Shown: piece after piece, positions 14,867 to 23,512 of the stretch
Numbering within the stretch: the stretch's first letter is position 1
Layout of the letters: each line of letters begins with the position of its first letter
DNA from: Saccharopolyspora dendranthemae
GTDB taxonomy: Bacteria > Actinomycetota > Actinomycetes > Mycobacteriales > Pseudonocardiaceae
Assembly (NCBI RefSeq): GCF_007829955.1
Contig: NZ_VIWX01000007.1
Coordinates: 62,001 to 126,000, forward strand
Direction: 5' to 3'
DNA: 64,000 bases
Program-made: the position numbers and the translations under genes
Notes under the pieces: model-generated
What the model was told of the DNA's origin: nothing
What the model saw: the letters and a program-made list of their open reading frames with translations, nothing else
Databases searched by the model: none

Positions 14867-17680
14867 ATGACGCCGCACGGCAGCTTAGAGGGGACCGCAG
14901 GCTTCGAATTCCGCCTGCTCGGTCCGCTCGAGGTGCACCTCGATGGCGTTCCGCTGGAAGCTGGGCGCACGCCGGTGCGCGCTCTGCTCGCCTGCCTGCT
15001 GCTGGAGCCCAACCAGGTCGTGCCGATGGACCGGCTGATCGACACCCTGTGGGACGACGAACCACCGGTCAGCGCGCGCACGATCATCCAGGGCTACGTG
15101 TCCCGGCTGCGCAAGTTCTTCGGCACCGGTGGTCCCGAGATCATCACGCGCGCACCCGGGTACCTGCTGCGGGTCAACGGCGACCGGATCGACGCGCACC
15201 GCGCCCGCAGCCTGATCAACCGCTCGCACGGGCTCGAGCCCGCCGAACGATCACGCCTGCTCACCGAGGCCCTCTCGCTGTGGAGCGGACCCGTGCTCGC
15301 CGACATCGCCGGCAGCAGGCTCTACCGGATGGTGGCGCCCAACCTCGACGAGCTCCGGCTGCTGGCGCTGGAAGAGCGCATCGCCGCCGACCTGGAGCTG
15401 GGCAGGCACCACCAGCTCGTCGCCGAACTCGCCACCCTCGTCGATCAGCACCCCGTGCGCGAGCGGCTGACCGGTCAGCTGATGCTCGCCAACTACCGCG
15501 CCGGGCACCGCGCGGAGGCCCAGGCCCGCTACCACGAGCTGCGCCACCGGTTGTCCAACGAGCTCGGTATCGATCCCGGTCCCGAGCTGCGCGAGCTCTA
15601 CGAGAAGCTGCTGCGCGACGACCCCGCGCTGCGCAACCACCCCAGCCGGGTCGAACCCGGACTGGGCATCCGTCGCCCGGTCCCCGCTGAACTCCCTCCC
15701 GCACCAGCCGGTTTCGTCGGCCGCAAGCTGGAATTGGCCACCCTGCAGGCGATGCTGGACACGCGCGAAGAGGGATCCGGCCTGATCACGGTGCTCACCG
15801 GCACGGCCGGAGTCGGCAAGAGCGCGCTCGCGCTGACCTGGTCGCACCGGGTCTCCGAGCAGTTCCCCGACGGCCAGCTCTACGCCTCGCTGCGCGGCTT
15901 CGACTCCGAGCACGAACCGCTCACCCCCGGCGAGGCGCTGACCAGCATGCTCAAGGCGCTCGGCGTGGCGGCCGACGCGATCCCGGTCGAGATCGACGAC
16001 CGCACAGCGCTCTACCGGTCACTGCTGGCCAAGCGGAAGGTGCTGGTGCTGCTGGACAACGCCCGCGACTCCGACCAGGTGCTGCCGCTGCTGCCGGGCA
16101 GCGCCGCCTCGGTGGTCGTGGTCACCAGCAGGAAGCGGCTCGACGGACTCGTGGTGCGCTCGGGCGCGCGGGTGCTGCCGCTGGAAACGCTGCCCACCGA
16201 GACCGCCATCGAACTGCTCGACCGCGCAGGCGTTCCCGGCAAGTCGGCGGCCGAACCCGATGCCGCGGCCGAACTCGCCGAGCTCTGCGGCGGACTCCCG
16301 CTGGCGCTGCGCATCGCCGCTGCCCGGCTGGCCGCCAACCCCGCGCGCGGCGTCTCCGACCTGGTGCACGAGCTCGCCGACGAGCGAACCCGGTTGCAGG
16401 GCCTCGACATCGACGACGACGCCGACACCAGCGTGCGCCGCGCCTTCGACATCTCCTACCGCAGCCTGCCGCCGGTGCACGCCGAGACCTTCCGGATGCT
16501 CGGCCTGGTCCCCGGCCAGACCTTCACCGCGCACGCCGCGGCCGCCCTGTGCGGGACCGACCCGGCCGCCGCGCAGCGCAGGCTGCGCGCCTTGGCCCTC
16601 GCGCACCTGGTCACCGAACCGGAACCGGACCGCTTCGGGATGCACGACCTGCTGCGCGCGTACGCGCGGGAGCTCCCCGCAGGCAGCGACGACACCGAGG
16701 CCCTGCGCCGGTTGCTGGGGCACTACCTGTGCTCCGCCGACCACGCGCGGCGCTTCCTCCGCCCGGCCCGCGACGAGCTCGACTTCTCGGCGGCGAGCGA
16801 GCACCGCCCCGAGATCACGTCCCGCTCGCAAGCCCTCGAGTGGTTCGACGCCGAGTGGCCGAACCTGGTCGCAGGGGTCCGCGCCGCCAACGCCGCCGGA
16901 CTGCACGACATGGCCTGGCCGCTGGCCCGCCTGCAGTTCAACTACCTGATGGTCCGCTGCCCCTGGGAGGACTGGATCAGGATCTACTCCGACGGCGCCG
17001 AATCCGCCCGCGCGGTCGCCGATCCCGTCGGCAAGGTGCTCATGTCGGCCGGGCTCGGCGTCGCCTGCGCCCGGTCCGGGCAGCTCGACGAGGCCCTCGC
17101 GCACTACGAGGAGTCCTACCGGGTCGCCGTGCAGACCGGCGACTCCGAACGCCTCGCGATGACGCAGGTCAACCTCTCCAGCGTGCTGTTCCGGCTGCGC
17201 CGCTACGAAGAGGCCAAGGTGCACTCCAAGGACGCGCTGAAGGTCTACCGCTCGCTCGGCGACCGCTACTTCGTGGCCGGTGCGCTCAACAACCTGGCGA
17301 TGGTCGAGCAGGTCAACGGCGAGCTGGAAGCCGCGCTGAGACACCTCCGCGAGGCCGAAGACCTCTACCGCGAGGCCGATGACCTGGAAACCCTCGCGAT
17401 GGTGCTCAACAACTGCGGCGAGGTCAGCATCGAGCTCGGCCGCATCGAGGACGGCGAGCGCTTCCACCACGAAGCGCTCGACGTGGCCCGGCAGTGCGGC
17501 TCGGCCGTGCGGCAGGGCTCGGCCAACCTCGGACTCGGCGACGCCGCACGGCTGCGCGGCGACATCCCCGTCGCCTGCACCCGCTGGGAGACCGCGCTGT
17601 CGATCTTCGAGGTGGAGGGATCACCGAAGGTCACAGAGGTGCGGCAGCGGCTCGACGAGGTCGTCGGACAGCCCGGCTGA
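14867..17680 (+). CDS. AfsR-type SARP/NB-ARC/TPR transcriptional regulator
   Basis: 937 residues from ATG 14867; in-frame GTG codons at 14804 and 14861 are alternatives, and none has a strong ribosome site. Residues 8-85 are an OmpR-like winged helix (FEFRLLGPLEVHLDG, SARTIIQGYVSRLRKFFG); 95-240 the BTAD domain (DRIDAHRARSL through ELGIDPGPELRELYEKLL); 270-545 an NB-ARC ATPase with P-loop TGTAGVGKSALAL near 310 and VLVLLDNARDS; and 640-930 tetratricopeptide repeats. The architecture matches AfsR, a pleiotropic activator of secondary metabolism and morphology. No biosynthetic cluster adjoins it in this window, so its targets may be elsewhere. An inverted repeat and three hairpins follow its stop codon. 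Confidence 0.92.
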   Translation: MTPHGSLEGTAGFEFRLLGPLEVHLDGVPLEAGRTPVRALLACLLLEPNQVVPMDRLIDTLWDDEPPVSARTIIQGYVSRLRKFFGTGGPEIITRAPGYLLRVNGDRIDAHRARSLINRSHGLEPAERSRLLTEALSLWSGPVLADIAGSRLYRMVAPNLDELRLLALEERIAADLELGRHHQLVAELATLVDQHPVRERLTGQLMLANYRAGHRAEAQARYHELRHRLSNELGIDPGPELRELYEKLLRDDPALRNHPSRVEPGLGIRRPVPAELPPAPAGFVGRKLELATLQAMLDTREEGSGLITVLTGTAGVGKSALALTWSHRVSEQFPDGQLYASLRGFDSEHEPLTPGEALTSMLKALGVAADAIPVEIDDRTALYRSLLAKRKVLVLLDNARDSDQVLPLLPGSAASVVVVTSRKRLDGLVVRSGARVLPLETLPTETAIELLDRAGVPGKSAAEPDAAAELAELCGGLPLALRIAAARLAANPARGVSDLVHELADERTRLQGLDIDDDADTSVRRAFDISYRSLPPVHAETFRMLGLVPGQTFTAHAAAALCGTDPAAAQRRLRALALAHLVTEPEPDRFGMHDLLRAYARELPAGSDDTEALRRLLGHYLCSADHARRFLRPARDELDFSAASEHRPEITSRSQALEWFDAEWPNLVAGVRAANAAGLHDMAWPLARLQFNYLMVRCPWEDWIRIYSDGAESARAVADPVGKVLMSAGLGVACARSGQLDEALAHYEESYRVAVQTGDSERLAMTQVNLSSVLFRLRRYEEAKVHSKDALKVYRSLGDRYFVAGALNNLAMVEQVNGELEAALRHLREAEDLYREADDLETLAMVLNNCGEVSIELGRIEDGERFHHEALDVARQCGSAVRQGSANLGLGDAARLRGDIPVACTRWETALSIFEVEGSPKVTEVRQRLDEVVGQPG

Positions 17681-17740
17681 ACGACCGTTTAGCGCGCGTT
17701 TAGCGGACGTGTAGCAGCGACTGGGAACTTTGATCGTGGC

Positions 17741-17761
17741 GGATCAAACCGTGCTTGATCC
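17741..17761. promoter_or_regulatory. Inverted repeat 60 bp after the AfsR-type gene
   Basis: GGATCAA (17741-17747) and TTGATCC (17755-17761) form perfect 7-bp arms separated by seven bases; a further TTTGATC lies ten bases upstream. The spacing suits a dimeric repressor or activator site controlling the structured region downstream. Confidence 0.4.
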
Positions 17762-17806
17762 GTGCACGGGCGGCTCTGGGGGAAGTCCTAGGGGGGATTG
17801 TCGCCC

Positions 17807-17840
17807 CGGTCGTCCCGGCCGTACGCGGTCGGGACGACCG
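17807..17840 (+). terminator. Hairpin with UACG tetraloop
   Basis: CGGTCGTCCCGGCCG (17807-17821) and CGGTCGGGACGACCG (17826-17840) form a 15-bp stem with one wobble, closed by a TACG loop (UNCG class, exceptionally stable in RNA). It is the first of three hairpins after the AfsR-type gene. Confidence 0.6.
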
Positions 17841-17853
17841 CAGGGGGTTAGGG

Positions 17854-17871
17854 CATCCGGGGAACCGGATG
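17854..17871 (+). ncRNA. Hairpin with GGAA (GNRA-type) loop, part of candidate structured RNA
   Basis: CATCCGG-GGAA-CCGGATG is a perfect 7-bp stem with a GNRA tetraloop. It lies between the UACG hairpin and a T-tailed hairpin, so the run from 17762 to about 17935 may be one structured transcript. Confidence 0.35.
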
Positions 17872-17881
17872 TGGGGGTGTG

Positions 17882-17921
17882 CAGGCGCTCGGACGGTTCG
17901 GGGGAGCCGCCCGAGCGTCTG
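17882..17921 (+). terminator. Intrinsic terminator with T-rich tail
   Basis: CAGGCGCTCGG (17882-17892) pairs with CCGAGCGTCTG (17911-17921), one wobble, and is followed by TCTTTGTTC. This is the most terminator-like of the three hairpins after the AfsR-type gene. Confidence 0.65.
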
Positions 17922-17953
17922 TCTTTGTTCGTGGGGGTCTGCGGCTGAGTTGC

Positions 17954-18126
17954 TTGGCGGTGCGGGTGGGGGAACCTGAGCGGCTCCGTGGACTCCGCGC
18001 GCCACTCCTGATGTATGCCAATACACGGCGTCGCGGCGTGCTCGCCACGAAGCCGCTCAGAACCCCCGGCGGTGCCAGGTGCTCAGGTGGGGTAGTGCGA
18101 AAGCACCTTCGGTGCTTGCCTGACGT
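17954..18126 (-). repeat. Family A structured repeat, copy A1, with module D
   Basis: Outer arms CTGAGCGGCTCCGTGG (17976-17991) and CCACGAAGCCGCTCAG (18045-18060) pair with one mismatch that is a G-U wobble on the minus strand. The core has the family motif TGTATGCCAATACA. Beyond the right arm come GGCGGTGCC, TGCTCAGGTGGGGT and a hairpin AAGCACC-TTC-GGTGCTT (18101-18117), here called module D. It lies between the convergent AfsR-type and GDSL genes. The strand given is the one on which the wobble pairs form. Confidence 0.8.
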
Positions 18127-18144
18127 GCTTGGGCGGCGTTGTTG

Positions 18145-18927
18145 TCACGTGCAGTTCGTGGGGAGTTTTTCGAGGCAGGGGCGTTTGGCGGTTCTGCCGT
18201 CTCCGCTGGAGACGCCTCGGAGGCGGCGGCTGATCCAGGGGGCCAGGTACTCGCGGGCCCACTTGATGTCTTCCGCGGCCTGCTCCTGCCAGGTGCGTTC
18301 GTCCAGGTCCGGCCACGGTTCGTTCCAGTCCTCGGCGGTGGTGATGCCGAGCGATTCGCAGGCGCGCAGCGCGACCCGGCGGTGGCCGTCGGCCGACAGG
18401 TGCAGCCGGTCCTCGCACCAGGCCCTCGGGTCCTGCAGCACCCGCATCGACCACAGGTCCATCACGTAGCAGCCGTGCGCGTCGGCGATCGAGCGCAGGT
18501 GCGAGTTGTAGGTGCCGACCTTGCCGCGCACGTGCTTGAGCACCGGGGTGCGCGCGGTGTCGAAACCCGTGCCGATCAGCACGTCGGCCCCGGTCGCGCG
18601 GATGCGGCTCACGGCGTCCTCGAAGAGCTCCGCCACCAGGTCGGGGTCGCTGCCCGGGCGGATGATGTCGTTGCCACCTGCGGTCAGCGCCACCAGCGAC
18701 GGGTTGAGCGCGATGGCCTGCGGGACCTGGTCGGTGACGATCTGGCGGATCAGCTTCCCGCGCACCGCGAGGTTCGCGTAGCGCAGATCCGGGTCGCGCA
18801 CGGCGATGTGCGCCGCCAACCGATCCGCCCAGCCGCGGTAAACATCGGCCTCGGCAGTGGCATCGGCCAGACCTTCGGTGAAGCTGTCACCCAGCGCGAC
18901 GAAGTTGTCCCAGCGCCCCGATCCCAT
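18145..18927 (-). CDS. SGNH/GDSL-type hydrolase
   Basis: 260 residues from the ATG whose complement is 18925-18927, ten bases after AAGGGG; a start 24 bases upstream is possible. Block I is FVALGDSFTEG near residue 12, block III the TAGGNDII motif near 90, and block V EDRLHLSADGH near 195 supplies the catalytic Asp and His. There is no signal peptide, so it should be a cytoplasmic esterase or lipase of the GDSL-like family (SGNH_hydro). The substrate is not predictable. Its 3' end runs to within 20 bp of repeat copy A1. Confidence 0.9.
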   Translation of the reverse strand: MGSGRWDNFVALGDSFTEGLADATAEADVYRGWADRLAAHIAVRDPDLRYANLAVRGKLIRQIVTDQVPQAIALNPSLVALTAGGNDIIRPGSDPDLVAELFEDAVSRIRATGADVLIGTGFDTARTPVLKHVRGKVGTYNSHLRSIADAHGCYVMDLWSMRVLQDPRAWCEDRLHLSADGHRRVALRACESLGITTAEDWNEPWPDLDERTWQEQAAEDIKWAREYLAPWISRRLRGVSSGDGRTAKRPCLEKLPTNCT

Positions 18928-19223
18928 GTCGTCCCGTCCCCTTCTGCTCATCCCCACCTGCGTGATGGTGCGAATCAACAGTGGCCCTCGCGAACGCACC
19001 TACGCCACCGAAGGTTCCGGCCGAGTGACATACGGCACGGGACAGTCTTGGAAATATGTCCGATTGGTCTGTTGACTTTGCGAAAACGATGCTTTTCCTT
19101 GATGTGCGGTGTATTCGCTCGTCACGGGGTCGAGAAGGTGGATCTTGCCGAGAAACACCGATACGGGTGAACGGCAGCTGCTAGTGTCCTTCGGCGGTAA
19201 CAGAAGTGACAAGGGGGCCCACG

Positions 19224-19316
19224 ATGACGCGATCGGTGCAGGTCAGCGCTCCACGCGCATCCGTTCGCAGGACGTCTGAGCGGGTGTTGCGCGCTCTCGT
19301 CGTCGTGGCCGGTTGA
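19224..19316 (+). CDS. Possible 30-residue peptide ORF, coupled to the next
   Basis: ATG 19224 follows AAGGGGG (19211-19217) by six bases and encodes MTRSVQVSAPRAS followed by a basic then hydrophobic end (RALVVVAG). Its TGA overlaps an ATG in TGATG. It may be a leader peptide or chance; the ribosome site and overlap are the only support. Confidence 0.3.
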   Translation: MTRSVQVSAPRASVRRTSERVLRALVVVAG

Positions 19317-19414
19317 TGGGGAACGGCGACGTGGGGCATTGCGTCGGTTCCGTTGTGGCCGCGATTCTGATCGTCGGTCTCCGCAACTGTCCTGCAGATC
19401 TGGGGGAATCGTGA
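19316..19414 (+). CDS. Possible 32-residue hydrophobic peptide ORF
   Basis: ATG 19316 overlaps the stop of the preceding peptide ORF, and its own stop overlaps the GTG start of the Pro-rich protein (GTGA). The middle is hydrophobic (GSVVAAILIVGL). The double overlap suggests a coupled chain leading into the larger gene, but no homologue is known to me. Confidence 0.28.
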   Translation: MGNGDVGHCVGSVVAAILIVGLRNCPADLGES

Positions 19415-21030
19415 CGGCACCGCAGAATCCGGCGTCCGCGCCGGGGCCGGCGGGATTCGAGTCGCCGAACCGGCGAGGCGGTCCGGAGCCGGGAGGCCGG
19501 CGCCGGGCGGAACCGCCGTTGCGGGGTTCGCTGAGCGACTCCGGGCCAGGAGGTCCGCCGCCCGTGCCCGCACCCGCGCCTCCCGCGCGCCCGGCTCCGG
19601 CCGCGCAGCGCCCGGGGCACTTCGACGTGCGCGCAGAGCTGGCGGCGCTCGCCGGTGACCCGCACCCGTTCGCCGTCTGGCAGCGGATGGAACAACTTCC
19701 CGACCGCTTCGAGCAGGCGCAGGGCGGACCGGGCACGGCGAGCAGGCCGGTGACCGAGCCCTCGCGCCCGTCCACCGGAGGTCTGCCCTCGCTGTCCGGC
19801 GACCTCGGTGGTTCCCCGGCGCGACCGGCCGAGATGTCCGGTTCGTTGGTGGAGCCGGACGAATCACGCCACGGGCGCTCCGAGGGCGCCAGCCTGAGCG
19901 GGTCGCTGCTGCCGCCCGAGAACCACCGTCCCGCAACGGACCCGGCTCCGGACAGCGGTCCGCAGCCGCAGGTGCGCGACGGCCTGCTCGGCGGCCCGAT
20001 CGCCGATGGTCCGCCCAGCGTTCCGGTCCCGCAGGTCTCCGACGCACCGCCGCCGGTGGAGCCGTCGCGGCCGCTGATGCCCGAACCGCCGGAAGCGCCG
20101 GTGGTCGAGCCGGCCCGTCCGGATCCCGCTGCGCGACAGGACGTTCCGCCTCCTCCGGGCCCGCCCGCCGGGCTGCCCCCGGTCGGCCCGCCGAGCGGTC
20201 CGCGCCCGGCGAGCCCTCCGCAGGGCCCGCCGAGCGGCCCGATGCCGCAGGTCGGCCCGCCCCCGGAGAACCGCCCGCAGCCGAACCAGGCACCGGCGAA
20301 CCAGGGCCCGCCGCCGAACCAGGGCCCACCGAATCAGGGCCCGCCGGCGAACCAGGGCACGCCGAATCAGGGCCCGCCGCCGAACCAGGCACCGGCGGGC
20401 CAAGGCCCGCCACCGAACCCAGGGCCGCCGCCGAACCAGCCGCCGGCGCCCCACCAGGCACCGGCGGGTCCTCCGCCGCAGCACGCGTCGCCGCCTGCGG
20501 GCATGCCCGCGCCGCCGAACGGCGGTCAGCGTCCGCCACGTCAACCGGGCCCGCCGCCGATGGCGCCGCCCCCGCCGCGCCCGGCGGGACCACCGTCGCC
20601 GCAGCAGCAGACGCCGGCAGAACAGCCCGGTGCGCAGCAACCGCCGCCGCGCTCGCCGGAGCAGCGTCCGCCGGAGGCGCAGCAGCAGCCGGACCAACGC
20701 GCGAAGGCCAGGACGGTGCGCGCTCCGAAGGTCAACGAACGCGCCGACGGCGGGTTCGGGCCGATGGGATCGGCAGGCGCCTGGGCGGGCGCGAACCGCG
20801 CCGGGTACGGCCGGAACACCTCGTGGTCGGCCGAGGACTTCAAGGAAGAGCGTCGCGAAGGCGGTGACGACCTGCGCGCGGGCACCGGTTACAAGCCGGG
20901 CGAAACCGGCAGCGGTGCGGTGCCGCAGTTCCTCATCGAGGCCGACGAGCTGTGGGACGACGACGACGGCGGTCGCCTCGTGGCGCCGCCGGTGCTCGGC
21001 GAGTCCCCGGCGAGCTTCCGGGACTTCTGA
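19411..21030 (+). CDS. Proline-rich hypothetical protein upstream of EspG
   Basis: 539 residues from GTG 19411, preceded by GGGGGAA. A short ordered stretch near residues 70-105 (GHFDVRAELAALAGDPHPFAVWQRMEQL) is followed by a very long Pro/Gly/Asn/Gln-rich region, including NQGPPPNQGPPNQGPP repeats between residues 290 and 350, and an ordered acidic C-terminus (PQFLIEADELWDDDD, then SPASFRDF). No signal peptide or membrane helix is visible. An orphan EspG gene follows 94 bp downstream, which suggests an ESX-related or cell-surface role, as Pro-rich proteins often accompany type VII secretion loci; this is inference only. I recognise no domain. Confidence 0.75.
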   Translation: MTAPQNPASAPGPAGFESPNRRGGPEPGGRRRAEPPLRGSLSDSGPGGPPPVPAPAPPARPAPAAQRPGHFDVRAELAALAGDPHPFAVWQRMEQLPDRFEQAQGGPGTASRPVTEPSRPSTGGLPSLSGDLGGSPARPAEMSGSLVEPDESRHGRSEGASLSGSLLPPENHRPATDPAPDSGPQPQVRDGLLGGPIADGPPSVPVPQVSDAPPPVEPSRPLMPEPPEAPVVEPARPDPAARQDVPPPPGPPAGLPPVGPPSGPRPASPPQGPPSGPMPQVGPPPENRPQPNQAPANQGPPPNQGPPNQGPPANQGTPNQGPPPNQAPAGQGPPPNPGPPPNQPPAPHQAPAGPPPQHASPPAGMPAPPNGGQRPPRQPGPPPMAPPPPRPAGPPSPQQQTPAEQPGAQQPPPRSPEQRPPEAQQQPDQRAKARTVRAPKVNERADGGFGPMGSAGAWAGANRAGYGRNTSWSAEDFKEERREGGDDLRAGTGYKPGETGSGAVPQFLIEADELWDDDDGGRLVAPPVLGESPASFRDF

Positions 21031-21123
21031 CGCCGCGAACCGCCTGGTGAACCGGCTTCGGGCCGGTTCGTCCCCGGGCGCACTGATAACACTGGGTACC
21101 GCTAATGCGAAATGTGAGCTGTG

Positions 21124-21849
21124 ATGGTGGAGACGATCACCTTGTCGGCCCCTGCGGTCGATCTGCTCGGTGAGCAGTTGAACCTCACCGTCCGGCAATA
21201 CCCCTTCGAGCTGCCGCGCGTCGCCGAGCTCGCGGAGGACCGCGACGTCCTCGCCCAGCGGGTCTGGCAGGAGCTGGAGTCCTCCGGGTTCGCGCGCAAC
21301 GGCCGCCCGGAACCGGAGGTCGAGGACGCGCTGTACCTGCTGTGCAGCTCCGAGGTGTCGATCGCGGCCGCGGGGCTCCTCGACGTGCGGGCCGGGCGCA
21401 GGCTGTCAGCGCGCGTGGTGGCCACCGGCGAGGTCGGTGTGCTCGGGATCTTCGACGGCCGGGGCATGCGGATGACCTTCCTGCCGCCGACCGATCTGCC
21501 GCGCACCGCCGCCGAGCTGCTGCCGGACGCGCCGACCGGTGCGGGCTCCGCCTTGCGCGCGGTCGCCGACCGGCGTGGCGGGATGCCCGCCGACGCCGAC
21601 ATCGAGGGCCTGCCGGAGTTGCGCGCCGTGACCTCCAGGCCGAAGTTCCGCTTCGGTCACTTCGTCGTGGCGGGAGCGCGCCGCGCACGTGTGCCCAACC
21701 TCATCTGGTTCGACACCGATCAGGGCCGCTACGTGATGCGGGGTGAGCGGGCCGAGGGGCAGGACGCCGTTGCCTGCCAGCCCGCCGACAAGCCGACGAT
21801 CGCCAACGAAATCGCCACCCTGGTGGAACGAGCCCGCCGCCTCGGGTAG
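21124..21849 (+). CDS. EspG-family ESX secretion-associated protein
   Basis: 241 residues from ATG 21124; a GTG directly before it (21121) is equally possible. It matches the EspG fold in size and in features such as VDLLGEQLNL, PFELPRV, SSEVSIAAAGL, the region VVATGEVGVLGIFD and the late FGHFVVAGARRAR. EspG proteins are cytosolic chaperones that bind PE-PPE or other WxG-type substrates for type VII secretion. No EccA-E, Esx or PPE gene is in the window, so this copy is an orphan. The upstream Pro-rich gene on the same strand is the only candidate partner. Confidence 0.82.
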   Translation: MVETITLSAPAVDLLGEQLNLTVRQYPFELPRVAELAEDRDVLAQRVWQELESSGFARNGRPEPEVEDALYLLCSSEVSIAAAGLLDVRAGRRLSARVVATGEVGVLGIFDGRGMRMTFLPPTDLPRTAAELLPDAPTGAGSALRAVADRRGGMPADADIEGLPELRAVTSRPKFRFGHFVVAGARRARVPNLIWFDTDQGRYVMRGERAEGQDAVACQPADKPTIANEIATLVERARRLG

Positions 21850-21947
21850 ACGTGGGGTGACCGATTCGCCCGGTCGGCCCCGGCAGAAGCGCCTGGTCGC
21901 CGGAACGGGGTTTTGGTTCCGGCGGAAGTTAGGGCAGGCTTAGTCTC

Positions 21948-22610
21948 GTGACGCAGGGGCAGACGGACATCGAGCGGGACGACCGCGATTCGTTCATGCG
22001 GTTGCTCGGCGGACGCGGCAGCGCGGTCGACGCGAGCCTGCCGCCCGTCGCCTTCGGCGCGGGCTGGTTCCTCGGCGGCGAGTCGATCGTCATCGGCAGC
22101 GCGGCGGCCATGATCGTCGGCGCGATCCTCGGCGGCTACCGGCTCCGCAAGGGCGCCCGCCCGCTGGCCGTGCTGATCAGCTTGCTGGTGGTGATGCTGG
22201 GAGCGCTCATCGCGATCCGCACCGGCGACGCCGCGGACTTCTTCCTGCCTCGCCTCGCCAGCAACGCGCTGAGCGCGCTGGCGTGGATGACCAGCATCGC
22301 GATCCGCTGGCCGCTGCTCGGCGTGGTCGTCGGCTTCGCGCTCAGGCAAGGCCGCAGGTGGCGGCACGATCCTGTGCTGCTGCGCGCCTACAGCAGGGCC
22401 AGCTGGGTGTGGGTCGGGCAGTACCTCGTGCGGCTGGTCGTGTTCATCCCGCTGTGGCTGGCCGGGGCGACCGGTCCGCTGACCGTCGCGCAGCTCGTGC
22501 TGACCTGGCCGCTGGTCGCGGTGTGCGTCGCCGTGAGCTGGTGGGTCATGCGCCGCTGCCTGCCCGCGGACCACCCCGGGATCCGCCATCCGCGGGAACC
22601 CGCGATGTGA
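21948..22610 (+). CDS. DUF3159-domain integral membrane protein
   Basis: 220 residues from GTG 21948. After a charged N-terminus with RLLGGRGSAVDASLPPVAFGAGWF there are about five membrane helices, with FALRQGRRWRHDPVLLRAY in a cytoplasmic loop and a tryptophan-rich helix pair (ASWVWVGQYLVRLVVF). The layout is that of DUF3159, an actinobacterial family of unknown function. It is read in the same direction as espG and dapA with gaps of about 100 and 30 bp, so the three may share a transcript. No catalytic residues are evident. Confidence 0.85.
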   Translation: MTQGQTDIERDDRDSFMRLLGGRGSAVDASLPPVAFGAGWFLGGESIVIGSAAAMIVGAILGGYRLRKGARPLAVLISLLVVMLGALIAIRTGDAADFFLPRLASNALSALAWMTSIAIRWPLLGVVVGFALRQGRRWRHDPVLLRAYSRASWVWVGQYLVRLVVFIPLWLAGATGPLTVAQLVLTWPLVAVCVAVSWWVMRRCLPADHPGIRHPREPAM

Positions 22611-22641
22611 CACCTCCGCGACGTGGGCGCACAATGCGCTC

Positions 22642-23484
22642 ATGTCTCTAGGCAGCGTGATCACCGCGATCGTGACCCCGTTCGACGACCGGCAGAAGGT
22701 CGACGAAGAAGCGTTCCTGGACCTGTTCCGACACCTGCTGGCCAACGGATCCGACGGAGTCGTGGTGTGCGGCACCACCGGCGAGGCGCCGACGCTGTCG
22801 GACGCCGAGCACCTGCGACTGGTGGAGCTGGCCGTCGGTGAACGGCCCGAGGGCGTCACGGTGATCGCCTCGACCGGCTCCAACAACACCGCGCACGCCT
22901 GCTGGATGACCGAGCGCGTCACGGAGATCGGCGCCGACGGCATCCTGTCGGTGACCCCGTACTACAACAAGCCGAACCGGCGCGGCCTCATCCGGCACTT
23001 CACCGAGATCGGCAAGGCCACCGACAAGCCGGTGGTCCTCTACAACGTCCCGTCCCGGATCGGCCTGTCGCTGGACCACGACCTGCTCGCCGAGCTCGGC
23101 CAGATCGACAACCTCGACTACGTCAAGCAGGCCGACAACGACGCCCTGGCGCAGGTCGACGGGCTCGGCCTCTACGCGGGCAACGACGACGGCTTCGCCC
23201 AGGCCCTCGACCTCGGTGCCCTCGGCGGCATCCTCGTGGCCAGCCACCTGGTCGGCCCGCAGATGAAGGAGATGGTCACCGATCCCGCCCGCCGCGGCGA
23301 GATCGACGCCGGCCTGAAGCCGCTGTACTCGGCCCTGGGCGTCACCACCAACCCGGTCCCGGTCAAGGCCGCGCTCGGGCTCCTCGGCCGCAACGTCGGC
23401 ACGACCCGCCTCCCGCTCGTGGAACCCGACGAGCAGGAGCTCCAGGTCATCCGCCAAGGTCTCGCCGACGTCGGCCTGCTCTGA
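22642..23484 (+). CDS. dapA: 4-hydroxy-tetrahydrodipicolinate synthase-type aldolase
   Basis: 280 residues, the usual length for the DapA/N-acetylneuraminate lyase family. The enzyme condenses pyruvate with aspartate semialdehyde on the way to diaminopimelate and lysine. Visible are the GTTGEAPTLSDAEH motif, YYNKPN, the Tyr of LYNVPSR near residue 135 and the Schiff-base Lys in YVKQADND near 162. Many actinobacteria have several dapA paralogues, and no other lysine or peptidoglycan gene adjoins this one, so an aldolase with another substrate is possible. The gene ends 28 bp before repeat copy A2. Confidence 0.85.
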   Translation: MSLGSVITAIVTPFDDRQKVDEEAFLDLFRHLLANGSDGVVVCGTTGEAPTLSDAEHLRLVELAVGERPEGVTVIASTGSNNTAHACWMTERVTEIGADGILSVTPYYNKPNRRGLIRHFTEIGKATDKPVVLYNVPSRIGLSLDHDLLAELGQIDNLDYVKQADNDALAQVDGLGLYAGNDDGFAQALDLGALGGILVASHLVGPQMKEMVTDPARRGEIDAGLKPLYSALGVTTNPVPVKAALGLLGRNVGTTRLPLVEPDEQELQVIRQGLADVGLL

Positions 23485-23512
23485 CCGGGGTGCTGTTCCG
23501 TGGTCGGCCTGC

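Noticed and set aside
17700..18026. A minus-strand frame with MYWHT-type residues that recurs at 23172, 40603 and 45159
   Set aside because: The recurrence comes from the family A core. The frame is not kept in A5, has no common start or end and no ribosome site, so it is not a protein.
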